From: JAJRPT01 sp964465945
Lineage (GTDB): Bacteria > Bacteroidota > Ignavibacteria > Kapaibacteriales > UBA2268
Assembly (NCBI GenBank): GCA_964465945.1
Contig: CAYXMM010000004.1
Coordinates: 1 to 64,000, forward strand
Reading direction: 5' to 3'
DNA length: 64,000 nucleotides
This document shows, piece by piece, positions 7,765-17,057 of the stretch. The translations under genes were made by a program, and so were the position numbers. The notes under the pieces are model-generated. The model saw nothing but the letters and a program-made list of their open reading frames with translations, was not told the origin of the DNA and did not search any database. Numbering within the stretch: the stretch's first letter is position 1; each line of letters starts with the position of its first letter.

Positions 7765-7853
7765 TACTTGATATTAAATTTTTATTTGACTGGCAGACTT
7801 AGAATCTGTCAGTCTTAGTATGGAAGAATCATTATAAAAATATAGGAAAAATT

Positions 7854-8141
7854 ATGAGAAATGAAGATATTATTGAAATGCTCGAAGAGAAGGATTTACC
7901 AGAACATTTTCAGATTGTTGCCGAAACCTGCGGAATTGAAACGGCAAGATTATTGATTAAAGAACTTGGTGGGATTACAGTCAGTATTCCAATGGTTAAT
8001 TCTTTGCGATCTTTGATTGAAAGATATATTGCCGACAATGCAAAGGAAATACCGATAAAAAAAATTGCCAGGGAGTTGGGAATGAATGAGAGAGCTGTAG
8101 CAAATATTTTAAGAAAAATAAAAATAAATTTCAATTTTTAA
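7854..8141 (+). CDS. Mor-like transcriptional activator
   Basis: A 95-aa protein resembling the Mor family of phage Mu middle-gene activators. It has an acidic N-terminal dimerisation region (EDIIEMLEEKDLPEHFQIVAE), the GGITVSIPMVNSL strand that contacts the DNA minor groove, and a C-terminal HTH (IPIKKIARELGMNERAVANILRK). Length is a little below Mor (129 aa). It lies 90 bp after the helicase gene in the same direction. In the phage it probably activates later genes; the target promoters are not identified. Assignment is by overall pattern, so moderate certainty. Confidence 0.7.
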   Translation: MRNEDIIEMLEEKDLPEHFQIVAETCGIETARLLIKELGGITVSIPMVNSLRSLIERYIADNAKEIPIKKIARELGMNERAVANILRKIKINFNF

Positions 8142-8183
8142 AAATACTTCTTGCATGGTAACAATATTATTCTTATTTTTGAG

Positions 8184-8197
8184 AGTGAATGTTCACT
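8184..8197. promoter_or_regulatory. TetR operator upstream of the efflux operon
   Basis: A perfect palindrome, agtgaa-tg-ttcact, lies 20 bp before the tetR start codon. Its place and symmetry suit autoregulation by the TetR protein encoded next to it. Confidence 0.7.
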
Positions 8198-8217
8198 AAC
8201 TTTTTAAAAGAATAGAA

Positions 8218-8823
8218 ATGAAATTAAAACCAAGGCAATTGCAAATTATCGAAGCGGCTGGTGAATTACTGACTGAATCGGGTATAAATGGTCTTACTAT
8301 TAAGAACATAGCTGTGAAGATGGGATTTGCTGAATCCGCTGTATATCGGCATTTCAAAAGCATGGAAGAAATAATTCTTACTATGTTTAAATATTTAGGT
8401 GATGACATGGAAGAGCGCATGATAATATCCTTAAAGAATATAGATGACCCGAGCAAAGAACTCAAAGCTGTATTTAATAATCACTTTGATTTTTTTATAA
8501 AAAAGCCACATTTTTTAGTTGCCCTTTTTTCTGATGGTTTGCTTGAAGCAAGTGCATCTATTAATGACGCCATATTGCAGATAATGAAAATTGGAAAGAA
8601 ACATATTTTGCAGATTATCAAAGAAGGTCAGAAACAGCAACTTTTCAAACCCGAATTATCGGCTGAAGTATTAGTTCATATAATAATGGGAAGTCTGAGA
8701 TTGCAAATATTGCAGTGGCGATTATCAGGCTTTGCTTTTGATTTGAAAATAAAGGGAAATGAGTTGATAGATAGCATAATAACATTAATTCAAACAAAAA
8801 ATAATAATAACTATGAAAAATAA
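8218..8823 (+). CDS. TetR/AcrR-family repressor of the efflux operon
   Basis: A 201-aa protein. The N-terminal 50 residues form the TetR HTH (LQIIEAAGELLTESGINGLTIKNIAVKMGFAESAVYRHFKSMEEI), followed by a helical ligand-binding domain with little conservation. It is the first gene of the operon tetR-tolC-hlyD-rnd, overlaps the next start by 11 bp and has a perfect palindrome just upstream. By analogy with AcrR-type regulators it should repress the pump genes until an inducer binds. The inducer cannot be inferred. Confidence 0.93.
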   Translation: MKLKPRQLQIIEAAGELLTESGINGLTIKNIAVKMGFAESAVYRHFKSMEEIILTMFKYLGDDMEERMIISLKNIDDPSKELKAVFNNHFDFFIKKPHFLVALFSDGLLEASASINDAILQIMKIGKKHILQIIKEGQKQQLFKPELSAEVLVHIIMGSLRLQILQWRLSGFAFDLKIKGNELIDSIITLIQTKNNNNYEK

Positions 8824-10534
8824 AATAATAATATTATCATCAATATTAATCACAATTTTTGGTTTGATTACTATATTCCTAAGCGGCTCGATAATTTTCG
8901 ATTTGTTCGGAATAAGACAGATGGAAGGTAATTACGTTTTCTCAGTGGTAGCAATTAATTTCCTCAGTGGTTTTTTATATTTATTATCGGCTTACGGATT
9001 AATTATAAAATGGAAATGGACAACTCTCTTATTGTCACTAACATTTGTGATCCTGATCGTTAGCAGTGTATTCCTGTTTTTCCACATTAATGCCGGTGGA
9101 CTATACGAAAGGAAAACTATTTCTGCAATTCTGTTTCGAATTGCTCTAACAGGTCTATTTGCAGGAATATCATGGTATTTCTTGTCAAAAAATAGACAAA
9201 AATCTTCTGAATCAAATAAAAGATCTTTTAAACTGAAAAGTATCCTATTCATCGTTTTAATATTATTTTCATTATCCTCCGTTCAATCACAAACTTTTTC
9301 TTTAAATCAATGTATTGATACAGCTCTTAAATATAACCGCAACATCAAATTAATACAACAAGATGTTTTTTTAGCTAAGGATAAAAACAAGGAGACAATA
9401 AGCAATCTGTTGCCAAAGATACACGCAGTAGCCGACTACAAATATTACACTAATCTACCCTATCAGCTAATGCCTGCCAAAGCTTTCGGTGGTCCGGAAG
9501 GAACGTATAAAGAAGTACAATTTGGATTACCCCAGAATTTAAATTTAAATCTTCAATTTAATCTTCCACTCTTCAATGCAACAATTCTAAATTCAATACA
9601 TACTACTGATTTAATGGTTCAATTATCCGAAATTCAAAGAACAAAAACTAAAGAAGATGTTGTCCTTGAAGTTTCCAATGCTTACTACAATGCTCAAATT
9701 TTATCAAACCAATTAGCTTTTATAGATAGTAATATTATAAATAGTAAAAAGCTTTTGGAGATAACCAATTTGTTGCACGATCAACAAATGATAAAAAGAA
9801 CAGATGTAGACAAAGTTGAATTGCAGTTGGCTCAGTTACAATCACAAAGAAATAACACTTTCTCCCAATATCTTCAAGTACTAAATGCCCTAAAATTTCA
9901 AATGGGAAAACCTTTAGATGATAGTATCTCAATTTTGACGGTTGAGAATTTAATTGTTGTGAACGATTACCCAATCTCTACTACTTCTGATGAAAAATTA
10001 ATCGAAAAAAAATTAGAATTGAACAATTCTGAAATGAAGGGATTAAAATACGCATTGCTACCTTCATTGGGAATATATGGATTATACGGAACTACAGGCT
10101 TTGGCAATACAGGAAGTAATAGTTTTTTTAATTTTTACGAAATAGGATTTGTTGGTATTCAATTGAACATTCCATTATTCAATGGCTTAAGCACTCATCG
10201 AAAAATCGAGCAAAAAGCTATTGACATTGAAAAGAATACTATGATGAAGGACTTGCTAACTGAAAAAATCAGCTTAGAAACAAAGAATGCAAAAATGCAA
10301 TATGAAGTAATGAAAAAGAATATTGAAACAAGCTTCAAACAAATATCTTTAGCTAAATCAATTTTTGACAATACTGTAATTCAGAGCAAGCAAGGCGTTG
10401 CTTCAGTAACCGATATATTATTAGCAGATAATTCTTTGCGGGAATCCCAGCAGAATTACATTGTTGCTATGGCTAACCTTCGAAAATCAGAATTAGAATT
10501 AAAACGAATAAGCGGCAATCTTTTAAATTATTAA
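8813..10534 (+). CDS. TolC-family outer-membrane efflux protein with an N-terminal four-helix membrane domain
   Basis: A 573-aa fusion. Residues 5-30, 42-65, 70-92 and 103-124 are four hydrophobic segments of a small membrane protein. A basic linker follows, then a signal-peptide-like stretch (141-160, SILFIVLILFSLSSVQSQ), and then a full TolC/OEP protein (162-573) that opens with FSLNQCIDTALKYNRNIKL and has coiled-coil helices. No ATG, GTG or TTG suited to a separate TolC start is found near the signal-like stretch, so the domains appear to be made together; the second signal may be cleaved internally. TolC-type proteins form the outer-membrane channel of RND pumps. The start overlaps tetR by 11 bp. 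Confidence 0.88.
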   Translation: MKNKIIILSSILITIFGLITIFLSGSIIFDLFGIRQMEGNYVFSVVAINFLSGFLYLLSAYGLIIKWKWTTLLLSLTFVILIVSSVFLFFHINAGGLYERKTISAILFRIALTGLFAGISWYFLSKNRQKSSESNKRSFKLKSILFIVLILFSLSSVQSQTFSLNQCIDTALKYNRNIKLIQQDVFLAKDKNKETISNLLPKIHAVADYKYYTNLPYQLMPAKAFGGPEGTYKEVQFGLPQNLNLNLQFNLPLFNATILNSIHTTDLMVQLSEIQRTKTKEDVVLEVSNAYYNAQILSNQLAFIDSNIINSKKLLEITNLLHDQQMIKRTDVDKVELQLAQLQSQRNNTFSQYLQVLNALKFQMGKPLDDSISILTVENLIVVNDYPISTTSDEKLIEKKLELNNSEMKGLKYALLPSLGIYGLYGTTGFGNTGSNSFFNFYEIGFVGIQLNIPLFNGLSTHRKIEQKAIDIEKNTMMKDLLTEKISLETKNAKMQYEVMKKNIETSFKQISLAKSIFDNTVIQSKQGVASVTDILLADNSLRESQQNYIVAMANLRKSELELKRISGNLLNY

Positions 10535-10544
10535 AAAAAAAAAC

Positions 10545-11606
10545 ATGAAAAAAGCAATTTATCTCATCGTTTCAATCGTAATCATCGGATTGATTATTGT
10601 AATGCTTGTTTTCAACAAGAAAAAAGCTGAAGAAAAAGTTTATCATTTCGATAAACAGCAGAAAATACTAATAACAAGCGAACCAGTGTTGAAGAAAACA
10701 CTTACTGGAGAGATGATTTTTACAGGGACATTTGAGCCATTGAAGGAAGGTAAAGTCATGGCTGAATCTCAAGGTAAATTAATCAAGCTGAATGCTGAGC
10801 TTGGTGATTATTTCAAAAAAGGTGAAATGGTTGCCCAGCTGGATGTTGAGCTCATGAAACTTCAGTTAGAAGCGGTTAATATTCAGATTGACGGATACGA
10901 AAAAGATGTGAATCGTTATACGATTTTAACTCAGGCTGATGCAGTGCAGGGGATTCAGTTGGAGAAAAGTCAATTGGCTCTCAAAGGAGCAGAAGTACAA
11001 CGCAAAACAATTTTGGAGCAAATTAAAAAGTCAACAATTACTTCCCCTATCAGTGGCATAGTTACTCAAAAGTTCAATGAATTAGGTGCTGTTGTTTCGC
11101 CTTTATCTCCAATTGTTCAAATTACAGACATTAGCTCTGTTCTGCTAACAATAAATGTTCCGGAATCTGACTTGAAATACTTTAAATTGAAGCAACGAGT
11201 TGGAGTTAGTGCTGACGTAAATCTCGAACAAGCATTATTTGGAACAATTACAATGATAGGCAGTAAAGGCGATATGGCACATAACTTTCCTGTGCAAATC
11301 AGAGTAAGCAACCCTGGACAACTTATTAAGTCCGGAATGTTCGGTACGGTAAAAATACTTACAGGAAATGAACAGAATTTTTTAGTTATCCCACTTAAAG
11401 CTCTTTTTGGAAGTTCAAAAGAACAGCAAGTATATGTTATAAAAGACGGAAAGTCCTTATTAAGAAACATTTCCATAGCTTTTAGGAGTGGTCAATTTGC
11501 TGCTGTTTCATCCGGATTGGAAGATGGTGAGATCGTAGCAACAAGTGGGTTTATCAATCTTAAAAATGGTTCCCCTGTTAAATATGTTTCCCAAACAGGC
11601 AATTAA
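10545..11606 (+). CDS. RND efflux periplasmic adaptor (HlyD/MFP family)
   Basis: A 353-aa membrane-fusion protein linking the inner-membrane RND pump to TolC. An N-terminal hydrophobic anchor (residues 4-24, lacking a lipobox Cys) precedes the first lipoyl half (GEMIFTGTFEPLKEGKVMAESQGKLIKLNAELG), a short helical hairpin (about 100-150), the second lipoyl half (STITSPISGIVTQKFNELGAVVSPLSPIVQI) and a beta-barrel plus membrane-proximal domain. Length is usual for the family. It begins 10 bp after the TolC gene and precedes the pump gene by 35 bp. Confidence 0.93.
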   Translation: MKKAIYLIVSIVIIGLIIVMLVFNKKKAEEKVYHFDKQQKILITSEPVLKKTLTGEMIFTGTFEPLKEGKVMAESQGKLIKLNAELGDYFKKGEMVAQLDVELMKLQLEAVNIQIDGYEKDVNRYTILTQADAVQGIQLEKSQLALKGAEVQRKTILEQIKKSTITSPISGIVTQKFNELGAVVSPLSPIVQITDISSVLLTINVPESDLKYFKLKQRVGVSADVNLEQALFGTITMIGSKGDMAHNFPVQIRVSNPGQLIKSGMFGTVKILTGNEQNFLVIPLKALFGSSKEQQVYVIKDGKSLLRNISIAFRSGQFAAVSSGLEDGEIVATSGFINLKNGSPVKYVSQTGN

Positions 11607-11641
11607 TTGTTTAACTCACTATTTATTTAAAAAGTAAAACC

Positions 11642-14600
11642 ATGACAATAACTGAATTATCTATAAAAAGACCATCGCTAATCATAGTATTTTTTGGAGT
11701 ATTAATATTAGCAGGTTTGTTTGCCTATCAAAATATAGGTTACGAATTAATGCCTGATTTCAGCCAGCCGGTTATAACGATTCGAACAATGTACCCTGGT
11801 GCTTCGCCCGAAGAAGTCGAAAACTCTGTTACTAAGATAATCGAAGATGCTGTTTCTAATATTGATAGGATTGATTATATCTCTTCAAAATCAATAAGTA
11901 ATGCGTCCATAGTGATTGTGAATTTGAAATATGGAGTTGATATTGATTTAGCAATGCAAGATGCTCAAAGGCGAATTGATAATAGAAAAAAAGATTTGCC
12001 GGACGGTATTCAATCACCTATCATGAGCAAACTTTCAGTAAGCGAATTACCAATAATGCAGATAAGTGCAAATTCGAGCCTTAAAGATGCTGAATTTTAT
12101 CAAAAACTGACTGATGATTTACTTCCCCAATTACAGACTCTCAAAGGTGTTGCCGAAATAACCTTATTGGGAACGGAAAAAAGAGAAATACAGATTAAAG
12201 TCAACAAAGAAAAATTAAAATATTACAAAATATCACTTTTGCAGATAAGTGAAATTATAAATCGGGCAAGTATGGAAGTCCCTGCAGGAAAAGTTCAGAC
12301 AGCTGAAGAGCAAACCACAGTCAAACTAGCAGGGAAATTTAGTTCTTTAGCGGCTATCGAAAATCTGATTGTTGCAACTCATCCAAACGGCAGTGTTGTT
12401 TATTTGAAGGACGTAGCAGTCATTCTTGATGGTCTGAAAGATACAGAATCAATAAGTCGTTACAATAGCAGGCAAGGCATTGGAATATTATTAAAAAAGC
12501 AACCTGATGCAAATGCTGTCGAAGTGTCTTCGCTTGTAAAAGAAAAACTGAAAACTATGGAAAACAATAATAAATCTATCGGATTGAATTTTATTATTGC
12601 AGATAATAGTACCGATATTACAATTTCTGCAGTGAATTCTGTTGTTGAAGACTTGATCTTAGCCATAGTATTAGTTTCAATTATTATGCTAATGTTTTTA
12701 CATAATTTCCGCAATTCACTGATTATTCTAGTCGCTATCCCTGCATCTCTAATTTCCGCTTTTGTCGCTATGTGGCTATTAAATTATACACTTAATTTAA
12801 TGACACTTTTAGCAATGACTCTTATTATTGGAATTTTGGTTGATGATTCAATTGTAATTCTCGAAAACATTCAGAGACATCTTGATAAAGGAAAAGATAA
12901 ACGAACAGCGGCTATCGAAGGTCGTGCAGAAATAGGTTTTGCCGCTGTTTCAATTACTTTGGTTGATGTTGTAGTCTTTCTGCCGATAGTATTTGTTCAG
13001 GTTTTTGTTGCAGATATGTTGAAGCAATTCTCTGTAGTGGTTGTGGTTTCTACCCTGATGAGTTTATTAGTTAGTTTTACATTAACACCCTGGCTGGCTT
13101 CTCGCATTGGGAAAAAAGAAGTACTACATCAAGATAATTTATTTCATAGGTTCCTTATTGGCTTTGAACGCTTACTTACAAATTTAACTGACTGGTATGG
13201 CAATTCATTAAAATGGGTTTTGAATCATAAATTAATTTTTACAGGTATTATCATACTGCTCTTTGTTGGAACAGGAGCAATGATGAAATTGGGCATAATG
13301 GGCAAAGAACTAATAGCAACAGGCGACCAGGGAAAATTTAAACTTAATCTGGAATTTGATAAAAGTACCACTATAAAAGAAAATAACATAGTATCTAAGC
13401 AGGTTGAGGATTTTTTACTTGCTCAGAATGAAATTTATTCTGTTTTCAGTAATGTTGGCGGTCCTACAACTGGAATGATGAGTCTCGGTATTGGTGAAGA
13501 GAATAAAACAGAACTGACTGTTTTGCTTAAATCACCCAAACAAAGAAATGGAATTTCAACAGAGAAATTTATGGTCGGTATTAGAAAATCACTTCAAGGA
13601 AAATTTTCAGGAGTTAATTTCAAGATGTCAACTATTGGTCTGGTTGCAAAATCTGCACCAATTCAGTTAACACTTAGTGGTACTGATTTTTCTCAAGTAT
13701 TAAAAGATGCTCAGCGTATTAAGGACAATCTGGAATCTATTCCCGGGGCAAATAATGTAGAAATCTCTGTTGAAACAGGAAATCCTGAGTTGAAGGTTGA
13801 GCTCGACAGAGACAAAATGTCACGATACGGATTGAACACTGCTATTGTGGGAGCCACTCTAAGAAATGCATTTGCAGGAAATGATAAAAGTACTTTAACA
13901 GAAGATGGTACTGAATATATCGTTCGTACATGGTTAGATGATTTTGACAGAAAAAACATTAATGATGTAAAAGAATTGTTCATAATTAATCCTATGGGTC
14001 AATCAATTCGGTTGGATCAATTTGCAGACGTTACACAAAGTAATTCGCCATCTGTTTTAGAACGAAAAGACCGATTAAAAGCAGTAACTATTACTTCAGA
14101 TGCTTTGGGTATCGGATCAGGCACAATAGCAGATAATTTGATTACATACATAAAATCTAATCCATTATCAAAAGGAGTCAATATTTCCTGGGGAAGTGAT
14201 ATCAAAAGACAGAACGAAAGTTTCGGAGCTTTAGGTATAGCTTTGATTGCTTCGTTTATTTTGGTTTATTTGATAATGGTGGCTTTGTATGATAACTTTA
14301 TTTATCCATTTGTTGTTTTATTCTCAATTCCAGTAGCAACAATAGGTGCCTTCCTTGCTTTAAATCTAAGTATCTCGAATTTGAGCTTGTTTACCATTCT
14401 TGGTTTGATTATGCTTCTTGGGTTGGTTGCAAAAAATGCAATCCTTATTGTGGACTTTACGAATCAATTGAAAGCCGAAGGCATGCGTTTCAGCGAGGCT
14501 TTGATAATTGCAGGCAAAACAAGACTACGCCCGATATTAATGACTACTACAGCCATGGTAATTGGTATGCTACCAATTGCAATAGCCTCAGGAACAGCAT

Positions 14601-14749
14601 CTGAGTGGAAAAATGGCTTAGCATGGGCAATCATTGGGGGATTAACCAGTTCGATGTTGTTAACAGTGTTTTTAGTGCCGGTTGTTTATTATGCAGTAGA
14701 TTCTGTAAAAGAACGTTTTAGCAATAATTCCGGTAAAGTGTCTGATTAA
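11642..14749 (+). CDS. RND multidrug efflux transporter (AcrB/HAE1-like)
   Basis: A full-length 1035-aa resistance-nodulation-division pump that exports substrates using the proton gradient. The N-terminus (ITELSIKRPSLIIVFFGVLILAGLFAYQNIGYELMPDFSQPVITI) is typical. The proton-relay aspartates in TM4 are present (ILVDDSIVILENI), as is the TM10 lysine (LGLVAKNAILIVDF). Two large periplasmic loops and twelve membrane segments in two halves are evident. It ends the tetR-tolC-hlyD-rnd operon and converges on the phage gpG gene with only a 24-bp gap. Substrates may be drugs, bile-like compounds or solvents; the sequence does not tell. Confidence 0.95.
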   Translation: MTITELSIKRPSLIIVFFGVLILAGLFAYQNIGYELMPDFSQPVITIRTMYPGASPEEVENSVTKIIEDAVSNIDRIDYISSKSISNASIVIVNLKYGVDIDLAMQDAQRRIDNRKKDLPDGIQSPIMSKLSVSELPIMQISANSSLKDAEFYQKLTDDLLPQLQTLKGVAEITLLGTEKREIQIKVNKEKLKYYKISLLQISEIINRASMEVPAGKVQTAEEQTTVKLAGKFSSLAAIENLIVATHPNGSVVYLKDVAVILDGLKDTESISRYNSRQGIGILLKKQPDANAVEVSSLVKEKLKTMENNNKSIGLNFIIADNSTDITISAVNSVVEDLILAIVLVSIIMLMFLHNFRNSLIILVAIPASLISAFVAMWLLNYTLNLMTLLAMTLIIGILVDDSIVILENIQRHLDKGKDKRTAAIEGRAEIGFAAVSITLVDVVVFLPIVFVQVFVADMLKQFSVVVVVSTLMSLLVSFTLTPWLASRIGKKEVLHQDNLFHRFLIGFERLLTNLTDWYGNSLKWVLNHKLIFTGIIILLFVGTGAMMKLGIMGKELIATGDQGKFKLNLEFDKSTTIKENNIVSKQVEDFLLAQNEIYSVFSNVGGPTTGMMSLGIGEENKTELTVLLKSPKQRNGISTEKFMVGIRKSLQGKFSGVNFKMSTIGLVAKSAPIQLTLSGTDFSQVLKDAQRIKDNLESIPGANNVEISVETGNPELKVELDRDKMSRYGLNTAIVGATLRNAFAGNDKSTLTEDGTEYIVRTWLDDFDRKNINDVKELFIINPMGQSIRLDQFADVTQSNSPSVLERKDRLKAVTITSDALGIGSGTIADNLITYIKSNPLSKGVNISWGSDIKRQNESFGALGIALIASFILVYLIMVALYDNFIYPFVVLFSIPVATIGAFLALNLSISNLSLFTILGLIMLLGLVAKNAILIVDFTNQLKAEGMRFSEALIIAGKTRLRPILMTTTAMVIGMLPIAIASGTASEWKNGLAWAIIGGLTSSMLLTVFLVPVVYYAVDSVKERFSNNSGKVSD

Positions 14750-14773
14750 ATAAAAAAGTATTTTTAAAATCGC

Positions 14774-15367
14774 TTAATAAATATTTGATATCGCCTTTAT
14801 AATTTCTTCCAAATCCACTTGAGTCAATGTAATATAAGGACGAGCCGGAATCTGAATAACAGGTTTCAGCTCTTTCTTTTTTGTAAGAGCAAGAGCTTTC
14901 CAATTGTCTTTTCCGGTTTCAAAATACTTAGCCCAAAAGAATTTTCGCATTTTTAAAGATATGGGAATTGTTGGTTTTAATGTGCCTCCAAACTGATGTA
15001 TAGCGGCATAAGGAGAATTTGCAGATATTACAATTGATGATTTACCTTGAGGTCTGACTTCAATTGTTGACATCAGACCTTTACTTCGGTTTAAAGTAGG
15101 TTCTAATTCCCAACTAAGTCTTTTATATTTTTCTTTAGTAGATGTAGCAAGAGCCTTCCATTTTTGAGACCCGCCGGAAAAAATAGAAATATCAGATTCA
15201 TTTCCATCCCATCGTCCCCTTTCATCAAAATTCGCTGAAATAGCTCTATCAATAAGTGCAGATATTAATTCAAGAACCGGCGTTAAATCATCGTATTGCT
15301 TTTGAAATTCGATGAACTTGCTATTTAGGGTTGTAATAATATCATTACTAATCATTGATGATCCCAA
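14774..15367 (-). CDS. Phage virion morphogenesis protein (Mu gpG-like)
   Basis: A 197-aa protein of the phage virion morphogenesis (Mu gpG / tail completion) family. Supporting features are the N-terminal helix, the WKALATSTKEKYKRL segment, LNRSKGLMSTIEVRPQGKSSIVISANSPYAAIHQFGG (the YAAIHQFG motif is characteristic) and a C-terminal PARPYITL. In Mu this protein helps join tail and head. It is the last gene of the leftward packaging block and its start overlaps the gpF-like gene by 20 bp. Confidence 0.88.
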   Translation of the reverse strand: MGSSMISNDIITTLNSKFIEFQKQYDDLTPVLELISALIDRAISANFDERGRWDGNESDISIFSGGSQKWKALATSTKEKYKRLSWELEPTLNRSKGLMSTIEVRPQGKSSIVISANSPYAAIHQFGGTLKPTIPISLKMRKFFWAKYFETGKDNWKALALTKKKELKPVIQIPARPYITLTQVDLEEIIKAISNIY

Positions 15368-17057
15368 GTTGTTTTTCGGTATTTACAACCCATTTTTGGA
15401 CATCTTCAGGTAAGTCTTCAAATTTCTGAATCGAAGCTATTTCAGAGGCTAACTTAACCAATACCGAAGCATTTACATCATTGAATAGTGGTATGCGTCC
15501 CCAAACCATACCAAGCCTTCTACTTAAATTAGCTGGCATATTAATAATTTTCTTTTCACTAAATTCCACTGTTGACAGTTCCTCATTTTCCTTTTGAACA
15601 ATACATTTAGAACGATTCATTATAACAAGATATTTTCTATTTTCGACATAAATTGCGTCATAACCCTTCAAAATTGCATAATTACCAATGTCATTAAGAA
15701 AGTAAGCATCTCTTCTTATTTTATCAAATTCTTTAAAAACATCACTTGATATATTCTCATACCTTAATTCTAACTCGCCTCTTTCCTTATCGCTGATATT
15801 TGAATCTTTGTCCATCAATTTCTTCCAAATAATCTTGTCTTCATAAGGTTGGTAACCATGTTTTTTATAAGCAAGTATCATCATTTCATCTTCACGTTTG
15901 TCAAAGTCTTTTTCTAAGTCTTTCAGACTTATAAAACTTGCATTCTTGGGATATAATATTTTCATTACTTCTTTCTGATTTGTGAAAGGTCTTGTTTCGT
16001 TTATATCATCAATTGCAACATAAGTCCCACTTCCAAAAATACCTCTACCTGAAAAATAATCTCCATATTTAAATTGCTTATAGAAATCTAAACTCTTTAT
16101 TCCACTCAATCCACGATAACAGACATAATAATCTAATGAATTCATTTCATCAATTTCTGCTTTTTCCAAAACTTTTGGTTTAGCTGTAAAACCAAGAATA
16201 TCTGCAATTTGATGATGTCCTAAATCTTCCTTGGTTTCCTTTTTATAGTTTTCACTGATCAGTTTTAAAAGTTCTTCATCTTCAAAAGCTTTATCAAAGA
16301 ATGAAGGTTTTGTATTTAACATTTTATCGAGTTGTGTTCGTAACTCTTTTACATATTTTGAAGTATCTGCTTTCCAAGTAAATGCAGGATGCAAAGAAAA
16401 GTCTTTTGTCCTTCTAAGCTGTCGTAAATATGTAGAACCGTCTTCTGCATTTGTTCCATCCTTAATCGGAGTAACAGAACATTTACAGCCAAATCCTGAA
16501 GGTGGATAGATTAAATCCCAAATTGGATCATCGTGCCTAAACATCTTATTGTGTAGTAAGCTATGATTGTGCCGTTTCGTAGGTCTTTCAATCTGGGTGT
16601 ATTTCCAATAAGGATAAATATGAGCTATAAGTTTCTGTTGACGAAATTTTCCGTTTGCATAAGCCATTTGCATATTAGTATCATAAATGACTTTAAGCCT
16701 GGATGGAGTTGCTCCAGTCCAACCTGCAGCTTTAACTCGATTTATCAATTTTGATTGAAAATCCTTTAGAGTCCAACCTTCTGTTTTTGCTCTTTCAACA
16801 TAGTCATAAATAAGTTGAAGAATATCGGCATTCATAACCTTAGCAACTGTAAATGCTTTATTGTGTGCTTCAGAATCAAGTTCATCCCAATCAGTTGAAA
16901 CTTTCAAGTTCTTTCCTCTTTGTTTAAGCCATTCCAAGGCTCTTTCTGGTGGAAGTTTAAAAGCAGTTTCAAACGGATCTTCGAAACTGAAACTTGTAAG
17001 TTTCGGAATCTTTCCGTTCTTTTTGAAATATTCAACTATGTAACTATTTCTTTCCAC
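15348..17057 (-). CDS. Mu gpF-like minor head protein fused to an ART-like domain
   Basis: A 569-aa protein with two parts. Residues 1-240 match the Mu gpF/SPP1 gp7-like minor head domain, including TNMQMAYANGKF, YTQIERPTKRHNHSLLHN and PPSGFGCKCSVTPI (190-198). Residues about 290-490 resemble ADP-ribosyltransferase domains attached to phage head proteins: CYRG (Arg315), GIFGSGTYVAI (339-349) and GNYAILKGYDAIYVE...YLVIMNRSKCIV. A clear catalytic E-x-E pair is not visible, so activity is uncertain. In other phages such fusions are thought to be carried in the capsid and injected. Starts overlap: 14 bp with the portal gene upstream. Confidence 0.82.
   Translation of the reverse strand: MERNSYIVEYFKKNGKIPKLTSFSFEDPFETAFKLPPERALEWLKQRGKNLKVSTDWDELDSEAHNKAFTVAKVMNADILQLIYDYVERAKTEGWTLKDFQSKLINRVKAAGWTGATPSRLKVIYDTNMQMAYANGKFRQQKLIAHIYPYWKYTQIERPTKRHNHSLLHNKMFRHDDPIWDLIYPPSGFGCKCSVTPIKDGTNAEDGSTYLRQLRRTKDFSLHPAFTWKADTSKYVKELRTQLDKMLNTKPSFFDKAFEDEELLKLISENYKKETKEDLGHHQIADILGFTAKPKVLEKAEIDEMNSLDYYVCYRGLSGIKSLDFYKQFKYGDYFSGRGIFGSGTYVAIDDINETRPFTNQKEVMKILYPKNASFISLKDLEKDFDKREDEMMILAYKKHGYQPYEDKIIWKKLMDKDSNISDKERGELELRYENISSDVFKEFDKIRRDAYFLNDIGNYAILKGYDAIYVENRKYLVIMNRSKCIVQKENEELSTVEFSEKKIINMPANLSRRLGMVWGRIPLFNDVNASVLVKLASEIASIQKFEDLPEDVQKWVVNTEKQLGIIND

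Noticed and set aside
710..14773. Mu-type transposition as the integration mode
   Set aside because: No MuA/MuB-like genes are present and the insertion site is the ssrA 3' end with a tyrosine integrase.
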